DNA of 30,918 nucleotides from Zoogloeaceae bacterium (GCA_031274855.1 JAISPO010000054.1:1-30918), one strand, 5' to 3'; numbered from the stretch's first letter, positions 15,186-23,974 are shown. The notes: generated from the letters alone by a model not told the origin. Numbers and translations: made by a program.

Positions 15186-15490
15186 TGATTACGCTGCCTC
15201 ATTATCTGGCGGTTTCCGGGCTGCTGTTTGCCATCGGCGTGTTCGGCATTTTCCTCAACCGGAAGAACCTGATCGTTCTGCTTATGGCCATTGAGTTGAT
15301 GCTGCTGGCGGTGAACATGAACTTCGTCGCCTTCTCGCATTATCTGGACGATCTGGCCGGTCAGTTGTTCGTCTTTTTCATCCTGACAGTGGCGGCGGCT
15401 GAATCAGCCATCGGTTTGGCGATTCTGGTTGTGCTGTTCCGCAATCTCTCAACGATTGATGTCGACAAGCTCGACAGCCTGAAGGGCTAA
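15182..15490 (+). CDS. nuoK: NADH-quinone oxidoreductase subunit K
   Basis: Small three-helix antiporter-like membrane subunit (102 aa, MrpC homologue). The two conserved membrane glutamates are Glu38 (LLMAIELML) and Glu74 (AAAESAIGLAI), equivalent to E36 and E72 in E. coli. ATG 15182 overlaps the nuoJ stop (ATGA); a second ATG follows immediately and would give 101 aa. Confidence 0.97.
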   Translation: MMITLPHYLAVSGLLFAIGVFGIFLNRKNLIVLLMAIELMLLAVNMNFVAFSHYLDDLAGQLFVFFILTVAAAESAIGLAILVVLFRNLSTIDVDKLDSLKG

Positions 15491-15494
15491 CGGC

Positions 15495-17471
15495 ATGAAG
15501 ACCCTGTACCTGATCATTCCCTTCGCGCCGCTGCTCGGCGCCATCGTCGCCGGTCTGTTCGGCAAGGCGATTGGCCGCGCCGGCGCGCATGTGGTGACCA
15601 TCCTCGGTGTCGCCATCTCCCTCGTCTGCGCCGGATTGGTCATGCAGGATGTGCTTGACGGCAACACCTTCAACGGGCCGGTGTACACCTGGATGGAGAC
15701 GGACGGCCTCAAGTTCGAGATCGGTTTCCTGATCGACCGGCTGACTGCCGTGATGATGGTCGTCGTTACTTTCGTGTCCTTGATGGTGCACATTTACACC
15801 ATCGGCTACATGGCGGAAGACCCTGGCTATCAGCGCTTCTTCAGCTATATCTCGCTGTTTACCTTCTCCATGCTCATGCTGGTGATGAGCAACAACTTCC
15901 TGCAACTGTTCTTCGGTTGGGAAGCGGTGGGCCTCGTCTCCTATCTGCTGATCGGTTTCTGGTACACGCGGCCAACGGCCATTTACGCCAACCTCAAAGC
16001 CTTCTTGGTCAATCGGGTCGGCGACTTCGGTTTCGTGCTGGGCATTGGCCTGATCGCCGCCTACATGGGCAGCCTCGACTACGTTACCGTGTTTGCCGAC
16101 GGCAGGGAGCTTACCGCCAGCAGCGAGATCACCACCGGCTGGCCGCTGATCACCACCATTTGCATCTGCCTGTTCATCGGCGCGATGGGCAAGTCGGCGC
16201 AGTTCCCACTGCATGTCTGGCTGCCCGACTCGATGGAAGGCCCGACGCCGATCTCCGCGCTGATCCACGCCGCCACCATGGTGACGGCCGGTATTTTCAT
16301 GGTCGCGCGCATGTCGCCGCTGTTTGAGTTGTCCGACACGGCGCTGTCCTTCGTCATCATCATCGGTTCCATCACGGCCCTGTTCATGGCCTTGATCGCC
16401 ATTGTTCAAACCGACATCAAGCGCGTTGTCGCCTACTCGACGCTTTCGCAGCTCGGTTACATGACCGCGGCCTTGGGCGCCTCGGCCTATTCGGCGGCGA
16501 TTTTCCACCTGATGACCCATGCCTTCTTCAAGGCCGTGCTGTTCCTGGGCGCGGGTTCCGTCATCATCGCCCTGCACCACGAGCAGGACATGCGCAGAAT
16601 GGGCGGCCTGCGCAAGTACATGCCCATCACCTATTTGACGGTGCTGATCGGCGCGATTGCCAACGCCGGTTTGCCGCCGTTCGCCGGTTTCTTCTCCAAG
16701 GATTCGATCATTGAAGCCGTGCAACTGTCGCATATTCCGGGCGCGGGCTTTGCCTACCTGGCGCTGCTGGCTGGCGTTTTCATCGGCGGCTTTTATTCCT
16801 TCCGGCTGGTGTTCTTCGCCTTCCACGGCAAGGAGCGTTTCCGCGAGGCGGCGCATCATGACGATCATCACGGCAGCCATGACCATCACGGGCCGGCCGA
16901 GCCGCATGAATCGCCCTGGGTGGTGACGCTGCCGCTGATCCTGCTGGCGATTCCGGCGATTGCCTCCGGCTGGCTGATTGGCGACATGCTGTTCGGCGGT
17001 TATTTCGGCGATGCGATTTTCATTGGCGAGAACCATCCCGTCCTTGCGCACATGAAGGAAGAATTCCACGGCGTTGTGCCGATGATCCTGCATGGTCTGA
17101 TGTCGCTGCCGTTCTGGCTCGCGCTGTCGGGCGCGGCGCTCGCGTGGTTCCTCTACATCGCGCGTCCCGAACTGCCGGCTGTGATCAAGAAGAAATTTGC
17201 CGTCGTCGCCATGATCCTCGAAGAGAAGTACGGGTTCGACCGCTTCAACGACTGGTTCTTCGCAGGCGGCACCCGCGCGATTGGTCAGGGTCTCTGGAAA
17301 GCCGGCGATCAAACCATGATCGACGGTATCGCGGTCAACGGTTCTGCCAAGGCGGTTGGCCGTCTTGCCGGCGTGGTGCGTCTGCTGCAAAGCGGGCAGA
17401 TTTACACCTACGCTTTCTCGATGATCATCGGCCTGTTTGTGCTGATGACCTTCTGGTTGATTCGAAGCTGA
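15495..17471 (+). CDS. nuoL: NADH-quinone oxidoreductase subunit L
   Basis: Distal proton-pumping antiporter-like subunit (658 aa, MrpA-related), with about 16 membrane helices and the long C-terminal lateral helix. Key residues of the pump are visible: Glu143 (FFGWEAVGL) and Lys233 (GAMGKSAQFPLHVWLPDSMEGPTP, read in pieces around 229-252). A histidine-rich loop lies at residues 454-471 (eight His in 18 residues), a feature seen in other proteobacterial NuoL proteins. ATG 15495 follows nuoK by 4 bp. Confidence 0.98.
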   Translation: MKTLYLIIPFAPLLGAIVAGLFGKAIGRAGAHVVTILGVAISLVCAGLVMQDVLDGNTFNGPVYTWMETDGLKFEIGFLIDRLTAVMMVVVTFVSLMVHIYTIGYMAEDPGYQRFFSYISLFTFSMLMLVMSNNFLQLFFGWEAVGLVSYLLIGFWYTRPTAIYANLKAFLVNRVGDFGFVLGIGLIAAYMGSLDYVTVFADGRELTASSEITTGWPLITTICICLFIGAMGKSAQFPLHVWLPDSMEGPTPISALIHAATMVTAGIFMVARMSPLFELSDTALSFVIIIGSITALFMALIAIVQTDIKRVVAYSTLSQLGYMTAALGASAYSAAIFHLMTHAFFKAVLFLGAGSVIIALHHEQDMRRMGGLRKYMPITYLTVLIGAIANAGLPPFAGFFSKDSIIEAVQLSHIPGAGFAYLALLAGVFIGGFYSFRLVFFAFHGKERFREAAHHDDHHGSHDHHGPAEPHESPWVVTLPLILLAIPAIASGWLIGDMLFGGYFGDAIFIGENHPVLAHMKEEFHGVVPMILHGLMSLPFWLALSGAALAWFLYIARPELPAVIKKKFAVVAMILEEKYGFDRFNDWFFAGGTRAIGQGLWKAGDQTMIDGIAVNGSAKAVGRLAGVVRLLQSGQIYTYAFSMIIGLFVLMTFWLIRS

Positions 17472-17486
17472 TAGGAAGAAAGCCGG

Positions 17487-18962
17487 ATGAATTATCCCAT
17501 TCTGAGCCTCGCGATCTGGGTCCCGATTATCGGGGCATTGCCTTTGCTCGCTCTCGGCTCCGAGCGCCGCGATCTGGTGCGCTGGCTTGCTCTGGCAGTG
17601 GCCATTGCGGGTTTCCTCGTCACCCTGCCGCTCTATCTCGAGTTCGACCGCGGTACCGCGGCCATGCAGTTCATCGAGCAAGCGCCCTGGATCGAGCGTT
17701 TCAATATTCACTACTTCCTCGGTGTTGATGGCATTTCGGTCTTGTTCATCCTGCTCAACAGCTTCATCACCGTTCTGGTGGTGATTGCCGGCTGGCAAAT
17801 CATCAATGAGAAAGTCGCCCAGTACATGGCCGCCTTCCTCATCATGTCCGGCTTGATGAACGGCATTTTCTCCTCGCTCGACGCAGTGCTCTTTTATGTG
17901 TTCTTCGAGGCCAGCCTGATTCCGATGTACATCATCATCGGCGTCTGGGGCGGGCCGAGCCGGGTTTATGCCGCCTTCAAGTTCTTCCTCTACACGCTGC
18001 TCGGCTCACTGCTGATGCTGGTGGCGCTGATCTACCTGTTCATACAGGCAGACGGCAGCTTCAACCTGCTCTACTGGCACCAGTTGCGTCTGGAAATGAC
18101 GCCGCAGATTCTGATTTTCGTGGCCTTCTTCGCGGCTTTCGCCGTCAAGGTGCCGATGTGGCCGGTGCATACCTGGCTGCCGGATGCCCACGTCGAAGCG
18201 CCGACCGGCGGTTCGGTAGTGCTGGCGGCCATCATGCTCAAGCTCGGCGCGTACGGCTTCGTCCGGTTCTCCCTGCCCATCCTGCCGGACGCCAGCCACT
18301 TTCTGGCGCCGATGATGATTGCGCTTTCGCTGATCGCCGTGGTGTACATCGGTTTCGTCGCGCTGGTGCAGGCCGACATGAAGAAGCTGATTGCCTATTC
18401 GTCGATTTCGCACATGGGCTTCGTGACGCTGGGCTTCTTCATATTCAACCAGATTGGCATCGAAGGCGCGCTGGTACAAATGATTTCGCACGGCTTCATT
18501 TCAGCGGCCATGTTCCTTTGCGTCGGCGTCATGTACGACCGCATGCACTCGCGCCAAATCGCCGACTACGGCGGCGTGGTCAACCGGATGCCCAAATTCG
18601 CGGCCTTCTTCATGCTGTTCGCCATGGCCAACTCCGGCCTGCCTGCCACTTCCGGCTTCGTCGGCGAGTTCATGGTCATCCTCGGCGCAATCAAGTTCAA
18701 CTTCTGGGTCGGCTTCTGCGCGGCCATCACTTTGATCCTCGGCGCGGCCTACACGCTGTGGATGTACAAGCGCGTCGTTTTCGGCGCGGTCGCCAACGAT
18801 CACGTTGCGGAACTGACCGATATCTGCTGGCGCGAATTCCTGGTGCTTGCCCTGCTGGCCGTTGCCGTACTGGCCATGGGCGTGTATCCCTTCCCCTTCA
18901 CCGACATCATGCATGCCTCAGTAGATAATCTGCTGCAGCATGTAGCGATGAGCAAGTTGTAA
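17487..18962 (+). CDS. nuoM: NADH-quinone oxidoreductase subunit M
   Basis: Second antiporter-like proton-pumping subunit (491 aa, about 14 helices). The conserved Glu141 (FYVFFEASLIPMY) and Lys221 (FAVKVPMWPVHTWLPDAHVE) are present, with the following APTGGSVVLAAIMLKLG segment. The start ATG 17487 stands 15 bp after nuoL with GGAAG upstream. Confidence 0.98.
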   Translation: MNYPILSLAIWVPIIGALPLLALGSERRDLVRWLALAVAIAGFLVTLPLYLEFDRGTAAMQFIEQAPWIERFNIHYFLGVDGISVLFILLNSFITVLVVIAGWQIINEKVAQYMAAFLIMSGLMNGIFSSLDAVLFYVFFEASLIPMYIIIGVWGGPSRVYAAFKFFLYTLLGSLLMLVALIYLFIQADGSFNLLYWHQLRLEMTPQILIFVAFFAAFAVKVPMWPVHTWLPDAHVEAPTGGSVVLAAIMLKLGAYGFVRFSLPILPDASHFLAPMMIALSLIAVVYIGFVALVQADMKKLIAYSSISHMGFVTLGFFIFNQIGIEGALVQMISHGFISAAMFLCVGVMYDRMHSRQIADYGGVVNRMPKFAAFFMLFAMANSGLPATSGFVGEFMVILGAIKFNFWVGFCAAITLILGAAYTLWMYKRVVFGAVANDHVAELTDICWREFLVLALLAVAVLAMGVYPFPFTDIMHASVDNLLQHVAMSKL

Positions 18963-18979
18963 CCGGCGCGAGTCTAACG

Positions 18980-20455
18980 ATGCTATCGAACTTCGTGATG
19001 CCCGACCTGATTCCGGCCGCGCCGGAATTATTCCTGACAATCATGGCCTGCGTGATTCTGCTGGTCGACCTGTTTGCCGGCTCGATCCGCCGCCTGCTGA
19101 CCGGCCCGCTGACGCTGGTGGCCCTGTTCGGCTGCGCCCTGATGACCTGGCAAGGCTTCGGCGACCCGACGCCCCTGACCTTCAGCGGCATGTTCATCCA
19201 TGACGGCGTTGCCGACTTCCTGAAGCTGTTTGTCTATCTGGCGGTGTTCATGGCGCTGGTCTATGGCCGTGGCTATCTGGCTGACCGCGGCCTCGACAAG
19301 GGCGAGTATTACCTGCTGGTGCTGTTTGCCACGCTGGGCATGATGGTGATGATTTCGGCAAACAGCTTCCTGACCATGTATCTTGGTCTGGAAATGCTCT
19401 CGCTTTCACTCTATGCGCTGGTGGCTATCGACCGCGATTCGACGCGCGCCACCGAGGCCGCGATGAAATATTTTGTGCTCGGCGCGCTGGCCTCCGGCCT
19501 GCTGCTTTACGGCATGTCGATGATCTACGGCGCCACCGGCACACTGGAAATCAGTCTTGTCGCGCAGGCTCTCCAGGCGGGCGTTGCCAGCAAGACCGTT
19601 CTGATTTTCGGTCTGGCGTTTCTGGTGGCCGGCATTGCCTTCAAGCTCGGCGTCGTGCCTTTCCACATGTGGGTGCCCGATGTCTATCACGGCGCGCCGA
19701 CCGCAATCACCCTGTTCATCGCCTCCGCGCCCAAGCTGGCCGCCTTCGCCATGGCCCTGCGCCTGCTGGTTTCCGGCCTCTACGGCCTGGCCGAGCAGTG
19801 GCAGATGATGCTGATGCTGATGGCCGTCCTGTCCATCGGCCTCGGCAACCTGGCGGCTATCGCGCAGCGGAATATCAAGCGCATGCTGGCGTACTCCGGC
19901 ATCTCGCATATGGGCTTCATGCTGCTGGCCCTGATGAGCGGCAGCGTCGGCGGCGAAGCCGATCTGATGAGGGCGCTGGACGCTTACAGCGCCGCCATGT
20001 ACTACATCGTTGCCTACGTCATCATGTCGCTCGGCGCTTTCGGCACCGTTCTGCTGCTGTCGCGCGCCGGCTACGAAGCCGAAAATCTGGAAGACTTCAA
20101 GGGCCTCAACGAGCGCAGCCCCTGGTTCGCGTTAATGATGATGATCTTCATGCTCTCGATGGCGGGCATTCCGTTCTTCGTCGGCTTTTTCGCCAAGTTC
20201 TCGGTGCTGCTGGCCGCCGTTGCCGCCGGTCAGATCGCCGTCGTCGTCATTGCCGTGATCTTCTCGCTGATCGGCGCTTTCTACTACCTGCGCGTCATCA
20301 AGCTGATGTATTTCGATGCGCCCACCGACAGCGCGCCGATTCTGGCCAGCATGGACATGAAGATTCTGCTCTCGGCCAATGGTCTGGCGGTAGCCCTGCT
20401 TGGCCCGTTCTCCGACGTGTTGATCCGGGCTTGCCGGCTGGCGCTGCTTAGCTGA
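18980..20455 (+). CDS. nuoN: NADH-quinone oxidoreductase subunit N
   Basis: Third antiporter-like proton-pumping subunit (491 aa, about 14 helices). The conserved Glu138 (YLGLEMLSLSLYALVA) and Lys222 (AGIAFKLGVVPFHMWVPDVYHG) are present. ATG 18980 is used; a second in-frame ATG six codons later (MPDLIPAAPEL) is an alternative. Last nuo gene; a Nudix gene follows after only 5 bp. Confidence 0.98.
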   Translation: MLSNFVMPDLIPAAPELFLTIMACVILLVDLFAGSIRRLLTGPLTLVALFGCALMTWQGFGDPTPLTFSGMFIHDGVADFLKLFVYLAVFMALVYGRGYLADRGLDKGEYYLLVLFATLGMMVMISANSFLTMYLGLEMLSLSLYALVAIDRDSTRATEAAMKYFVLGALASGLLLYGMSMIYGATGTLEISLVAQALQAGVASKTVLIFGLAFLVAGIAFKLGVVPFHMWVPDVYHGAPTAITLFIASAPKLAAFAMALRLLVSGLYGLAEQWQMMLMLMAVLSIGLGNLAAIAQRNIKRMLAYSGISHMGFMLLALMSGSVGGEADLMRALDAYSAAMYYIVAYVIMSLGAFGTVLLLSRAGYEAENLEDFKGLNERSPWFALMMMIFMLSMAGIPFFVGFFAKFSVLLAAVAAGQIAVVVIAVIFSLIGAFYYLRVIKLMYFDAPTDSAPILASMDMKILLSANGLAVALLGPFSDVLIRACRLALLS

Positions 20456-20460
20456 TTTGC

Positions 20461-21057
20461 ATGGATGACGCCGGGTTCCATGAGGAAACCCTAAGCTCGG
20501 AAGAAGTCTTTTCCGGCAAGCTGCTGCATGTTCATCGTGATCAGGTGCGCTTGCCCGACGGCAAGCAAAGCCTGCGCGAATGGGTCGCCCATCCGGGCGC
20601 TGTCGTCATCATCGCCCAACTCGAAAACGGCAATCTGATTTTTGAAAGACAGTTCCGTTATCCGCTGCGGCAGATATTTCTGGAACTGCCCGCCGGCAAA
20701 ATTGATCCGGGCGAACACATCCTCGATACCGCCCGCCGTGAACTGCGCGAAGAAACCGGCCACAAGGCCAAATTCTGGCGGCACATCGGCACCATGCACA
20801 CCTGCATCGGCTACTCCAATGAACGCATCGAAATTTTCTTCGCCAAAGAACTGAGTTACGTCGGCCACGCCCTCGACGACGGCGAAATTCTCGAAGTCAT
20901 CGAACTAAGCCTCCGCGATGCACTGCTCTGCGTGCGCGATGGCGAAATCACCGACGCCAAAACCATCACCGCCCTGCTTTGGGCAGAGAAAATCCTGTCG
21001 GGGGAGTGGGGGCAGCAGGATGCAGGTTTCAGGGTACAGGGTACAGATAAAACCTGA
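20461..21057 (+). CDS. nudF: Nudix hydrolase, ADP-ribose pyrophosphatase-like
   Basis: The 198-aa protein has a complete Nudix box at residues 79-100: G79, Glu85, Arg93-Glu94 and Glu97-Glu98 (RRELREETG), matching Gx5Ex7REuxEExGu, preceded by the ELPAGK element of the ADP-ribose pyrophosphatase group. Such enzymes split ADP-ribose, derived from NAD turnover, into AMP and ribose-5-phosphate; the exact substrate is inferred. It is placed 5 bp after nuoN and so lies in the nuo transcript. The last 10 or so codons and the stop are made by a short inverted repeat (21025-21061), so the tail GFRVQGTDKT is probably not part of the fold. Confidence 0.92.
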   Translation: MDDAGFHEETLSSEEVFSGKLLHVHRDQVRLPDGKQSLREWVAHPGAVVIIAQLENGNLIFERQFRYPLRQIFLELPAGKIDPGEHILDTARRELREETGHKAKFWRHIGTMHTCIGYSNERIEIFFAKELSYVGHALDDGEILEVIELSLRDALLCVRDGEITDAKTITALLWAEKILSGEWGQQDAGFRVQGTDKT

Positions 21058-21061
21058 AACC
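21025..21061. repeat. Inverted repeat with GGTACAG tandem copies at the nudF end
   Basis: GGTTTCAGG (21025-21033) and CCTGAAACC (21053-21061) are perfect 9-bp arms. The 19-nt loop contains two tandem GGTACAG units (21033-21039 and 21040-21046). The unit crosses the 3' end of the Nudix gene, whose TGA (21055-21057) lies in the right arm. It looks like a small mobile or dispersed repeat inserted at the gene end. Confidence 0.6.
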
Positions 21062-21083
21062 CGTGTCTTGGCGCGATTAGAAT
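21054..21083 (+). promoter_or_regulatory. Candidate promoter of the nucleotide-sugar dehydrogenase gene
   Basis: CTGAAA (21054-21059, four of six), an 18-bp spacer and TAGAAT (21078-21083, five of six) precede the start at 21116 by 32 bp. The -35 box would be donated by the right arm of the inverted repeat. No other promoter is evident in this 58-bp gap. Confidence 0.4.
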
Positions 21084-21115
21084 CCGCTTTTGAATAAATA
21101 CCCCATGAGGTAATC

Positions 21116-22402
21116 ATGTCACGGGTCATTGCTGTGTGCGGCTTGGGCTATGTCGGCCTGCCGCTGGCTGTAGCGTTCGGCAAGAAGTACGAGACCATCG
21201 GTTACGATCTTTCGGAAACCAAGGTCGCCCATTACAGGAAGTTTGTTGATCCTACGGGCGAGGTCAGCACCGAGGACTTGAAGGCGGCGACCAGACTGAC
21301 GGTTTCTGCCGATCCGGTGACTTTGGCCAAAGCCGACATCATCATCGTCGCGGTGCCGACGCCGGTTGACGAGGTGCATATTCCGGATTTTTCGCCTCTG
21401 ATCGGCTCCTCGACGACCGTCGGCAAGTACATGAAAAAGGGCGCGATTGTCGTGTATGAGTCGACCGTCTATCCCGGCACCACGGAGGAAGTTTGCATTC
21501 CCCTGCTGGAACAGCATTCGGGAATGAAGTGGAAGCAGGGCTTTCACGTCGGCTATTCGCCGGAGCGTGTCAATCCGGGCGACAAGGAACGCACCATCAC
21601 CAAAATCGTCAAAGTGGTTTCGGGGGATGATGCGGCGACACTGGATGCCGTCGCCGAGGTTTACGCTTCCATTATTACCGCCGGTGTCCATCGCGCCAGT
21701 TCCATCAAGGTCGCCGAAGCTGCCAAGGTCATCGAGAATACTCAACGCGACTTGAACATCGCCTTGATGAATGAGCTGTCGATGATCTTCGACCGTATCG
21801 GCATCGACACGCTTGAAGTACTCCAAGCCGCGGGAACCAAGTGGAACTTTTTGCCGTTTCGCCCGGGTCTGGTCGGCGGGCATTGCATCGGTGTCGATCC
21901 CTATTATCTGACCCACAAGGCCGAGGCGCTCGGCTATCACTCACAGTTGATCTTGACCGGCCGGCGAATCAACAACGGCATGGCCGCTTATATCGCCCAG
22001 CAGACCATCAAGGGTCTGATTCGCAGCGGCAGCCAAGTCAAAGGCGCGAAAGTCATTGTGCTCGGTCTGACCTTCAAGGAAAACTGCCCCGATTTACGCA
22101 ACTCCAAAGTAGCCGATCTAATCAGGGAACTACGCGATTACGGCTGCGACGTTTCAGTACACGACCCGCTTGCCGAAGCATCGGAAGCGCAACACGAATA
22201 CGGAATTTCCCTTTGCGCTTGGCAAGCCTTGCCGCAACAAGCCGACGCAGTTGTCGCCGCAGTCGCCCACCGCGAATATCTCACCATGCCGCTCAACGGC
22301 ATTCTCAGCCGCCTCAAATCCGGCGGCCTGTTCGTCGACGTCAAGTCGGCCTACGATGAGAAGGCCGTCCGCGCTGCGGGGTACGCGCTCTGGCGGCTTT
22401 GA
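21116..22402 (+). CDS. tviB: UDP-N-acetylhexosamine 6-dehydrogenase (TviB/WbpO-type)
   Basis: NAD-dependent UDP-glucose/GDP-mannose dehydrogenase family, 428 aa. It oxidises the C6 hydroxyl of a UDP-sugar to a uronate for capsule, O-antigen or exopolysaccharide. The N-terminal Rossmann loop is GLGYVG (9-14); the central helix region has AKVIENTQRDLNIALMNEL; the catalytic Cys257 is in GGHCIGVDPYYL; the C-terminal domain starts near GAKVIVLGLTFKENCPDLRNSK. These features match the TviB/VipA/WbpO group (UDP-GlcNAc or UDP-GalNAc dehydrogenases) better than Ugd. The exact substrate is inferred. No other sugar gene is nearby; the partner epimerase and transferases must be elsewhere. It converges on suhB with a 9-bp gap. 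Confidence 0.9.
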   Translation: MSRVIAVCGLGYVGLPLAVAFGKKYETIGYDLSETKVAHYRKFVDPTGEVSTEDLKAATRLTVSADPVTLAKADIIIVAVPTPVDEVHIPDFSPLIGSSTTVGKYMKKGAIVVYESTVYPGTTEEVCIPLLEQHSGMKWKQGFHVGYSPERVNPGDKERTITKIVKVVSGDDAATLDAVAEVYASIITAGVHRASSIKVAEAAKVIENTQRDLNIALMNELSMIFDRIGIDTLEVLQAAGTKWNFLPFRPGLVGGHCIGVDPYYLTHKAEALGYHSQLILTGRRINNGMAAYIAQQTIKGLIRSGSQVKGAKVIVLGLTFKENCPDLRNSKVADLIRELRDYGCDVSVHDPLAEASEAQHEYGISLCAWQALPQQADAVVAAVAHREYLTMPLNGILSRLKSGGLFVDVKSAYDEKAVRAAGYALWRL

Positions 22403-22411
22403 CCACAGGGT

Positions 22412-23215
22412 TTACGCCGCCAATCCACCCTTCCGATGCGGGGCGATGACTTGGAGGATTTGCGCGAAGACTTTGGGGGTGCCGCAGATGATGTTGCCGG
22501 TGGTGAGGTAGTTGGGTTCGCCGGCAAGGTCGCTGACCAGACCGCCGGCTTCGGTGATGAGGAGGGCGCCGGCGGCCATGTCCCAGGGGGAGAGGCCGAA
22601 TTCCCAGAAACCATCCAGGCGGCCGGATGCGACGTAAGCGAGGTCGAGCGCGGCCGCGCCCGGCCTGCGGACGCCGGCGGCGCGGCGGGTCATTTCCTTG
22701 AAGATGGCGAGATAGGCGTCGATGTGGTCGAACACGCGATAGGGGAAGCCAGTGCCGATCAGGGCTTCGTCGAGCCGGTTGCGCTTCGAGACGCGGATGC
22801 GCTTGTCGTTGAGGAACGCGCCCGCGCCTTTCGAGGCGGTGAATAACTCGTTGCGTGTAGGGTCGTAGACGACGGCGTGGGTCAGCACGCCCTTGTGGGT
22901 TTGGGCAATCGACACGGCGTATTGCGGGAAGCCGTGAATGAAGTTGGTGGTGCCGTCGAGCGGGTCGATGATCCACTGGAATTCGGCATCTTCAGCGCCG
23001 GAGCGGCCGGTCTCCTCTGCTAAAATCGCGTGCTTGGGATAGGCTTCGCGCAGCGTTTCAATGATGACGGCTTCAGCGGCTTTGTCGACTTCGGTGACGA
23101 AATCGTTTTGCTGCTTGACGTTGACGGTGAGTTGACCGACATCGAGACTGGCGCGATTGATGATCTGGCCCGCGCGGCGGGCGGCCTTGATGGCAATATT
23201 GAGTGTGGGGTGCAT
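22412..23215 (-). CDS. suhB: Inositol-1-monophosphatase / SuhB
   Basis: Mg2+-dependent phosphatase of the IMPase family, 267 aa; SuhB also takes part in rRNA transcription antitermination in E. coli. Metal-binding motifs are visible: AEETG (Glu67/68), the family signature WIIDPLDGTTNF (81-92, Asp84 and Asp87) and the C-terminal SPWDMAAGALLITEAGG. The start at 23215 (MHPTLNIAIKAARRAG) is the conserved one; the longer frame to 23242 would reach into the trmJ start. It diverges from trmJ with a 26-bp gap. Confidence 0.95.
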   Translation of the reverse strand: MHPTLNIAIKAARRAGQIINRASLDVGQLTVNVKQQNDFVTEVDKAAEAVIIETLREAYPKHAILAEETGRSGAEDAEFQWIIDPLDGTTNFIHGFPQYAVSIAQTHKGVLTHAVVYDPTRNELFTASKGAGAFLNDKRIRVSKRNRLDEALIGTGFPYRVFDHIDAYLAIFKEMTRRAAGVRRPGAAALDLAYVASGRLDGFWEFGLSPWDMAAGALLITEAGGLVSDLAGEPNYLTTGNIICGTPKVFAQILQVIAPHRKGGLAA

Positions 23216-23241
23216 GGCCGTGATTCTAGCAGGCAGAGACA

Positions 23242-23967
23242 ATGAGCCTTCCTTCGTCGCTTGAGCGAATTCGCATTGTCCTGTGCCAGCCGAGCCATCC
23301 CGGCAATATCGGCGCGGCGGCGCGCGCGATGAAAACCATGGGGCTGACCCGTCTCTATCTGGTTGCGCCGAAAATTTTCCCTGATCCGCAGGCGACCGCC
23401 ATGGCCGCCGGCGCGGTTGATGTGCTTGCCAATGCCCGAATTTGCGCCTCGCTTGCCGAGGCGCTGACAGGCACGGTTGCCGCCACGGCCTTGACGAGCC
23501 GCCGCCGCGATCTGGCTACTGAACCGGCTTGGGCGCGACCGGCAGCGGCGCAGTTGGCCGCCGAAGCCGCTTCGGGCGAGGTGGCGCTGGTGTTCGGCAA
23601 CGAAACGGCGGGGCTTTCGAATGAGGAGCTGTCGCTTTGCCGCCACTGGGCGCTGATCCCGACCGATCGGGAATTCAAGTCGCTCAATTTGGCGCAAGCC
23701 GTGCAGATTCTTTGTTATGAGTTGCGCATGGCCGCCGTCGATGCGGGGCCGCCGCCCACGGTGACGGAGGCGGGCGCGCCTGCCAGCCACGAGGAAGTTG
23801 AGGCGCTGATCGGCCATCTCGAACGCGCGGTGATCGCCAGCGGTTTTCTCGATCCCGCCAAGCCCAAGCGGCTGATTCCGCGGATGCGGCGCATGTTTGC
23901 GCGGGCGGGGCTGGAGAAGGAGGAGGTCAATATTCTGCGCGGAATGCTGTCCTCGTTCGAGAAATAG
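23242..23967 (+). CDS. trmJ: tRNA (cytidine/uridine-2'-O)-methyltransferase TrmJ
   Basis: SPOUT-class methyltransferase that uses S-adenosylmethionine to methylate the 2'-OH at tRNA position 32 in the anticodon loop. The 241-aa protein begins with IRIVLCQPSHPGNIGAAARAM (TrmH-type motif 1 with the Asn and Arg), then FGNETAGLSNEEL and IPTDREFKSLNLAQAVQI, which form the trefoil knot. The C-terminal helical extension is typical of TrmJ. It lies upstream of cysE-iscR, an arrangement that recurs next to isc operons. The promoter must overlap the divergent suhB start region. Confidence 0.95.
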   Translation: MSLPSSLERIRIVLCQPSHPGNIGAAARAMKTMGLTRLYLVAPKIFPDPQATAMAAGAVDVLANARICASLAEALTGTVAATALTSRRRDLATEPAWARPAAAQLAAEAASGEVALVFGNETAGLSNEELSLCRHWALIPTDREFKSLNLAQAVQILCYELRMAAVDAGPPPTVTEAGAPASHEEVEALIGHLERAVIASGFLDPAKPKRLIPRMRRMFARAGLEKEEVNILRGMLSSFEK

Positions 23968-23974
23968 GTTACTC

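Noticed and set aside
16851..16907. Histidine-rich segment of NuoL as a metal-binding insertion
   Set aside because: Similar His-rich loops occur in many proteobacterial NuoL proteins, so nothing new is implied.
15378..17798. 806-codon open frame on the minus strand opposite nuoK-nuoL-nuoM
   Set aside because: Crosses three confident genes and gives a His/Gln/Asp-rich product typical of the antisense of membrane protein codons; no start signal or domain.
21068..21096. TTGGCG with 17-bp spacer and TGAATA as the tviB promoter
   Set aside because: The -10 box is poor; TAGAAT at 21078-21083 is a better match.
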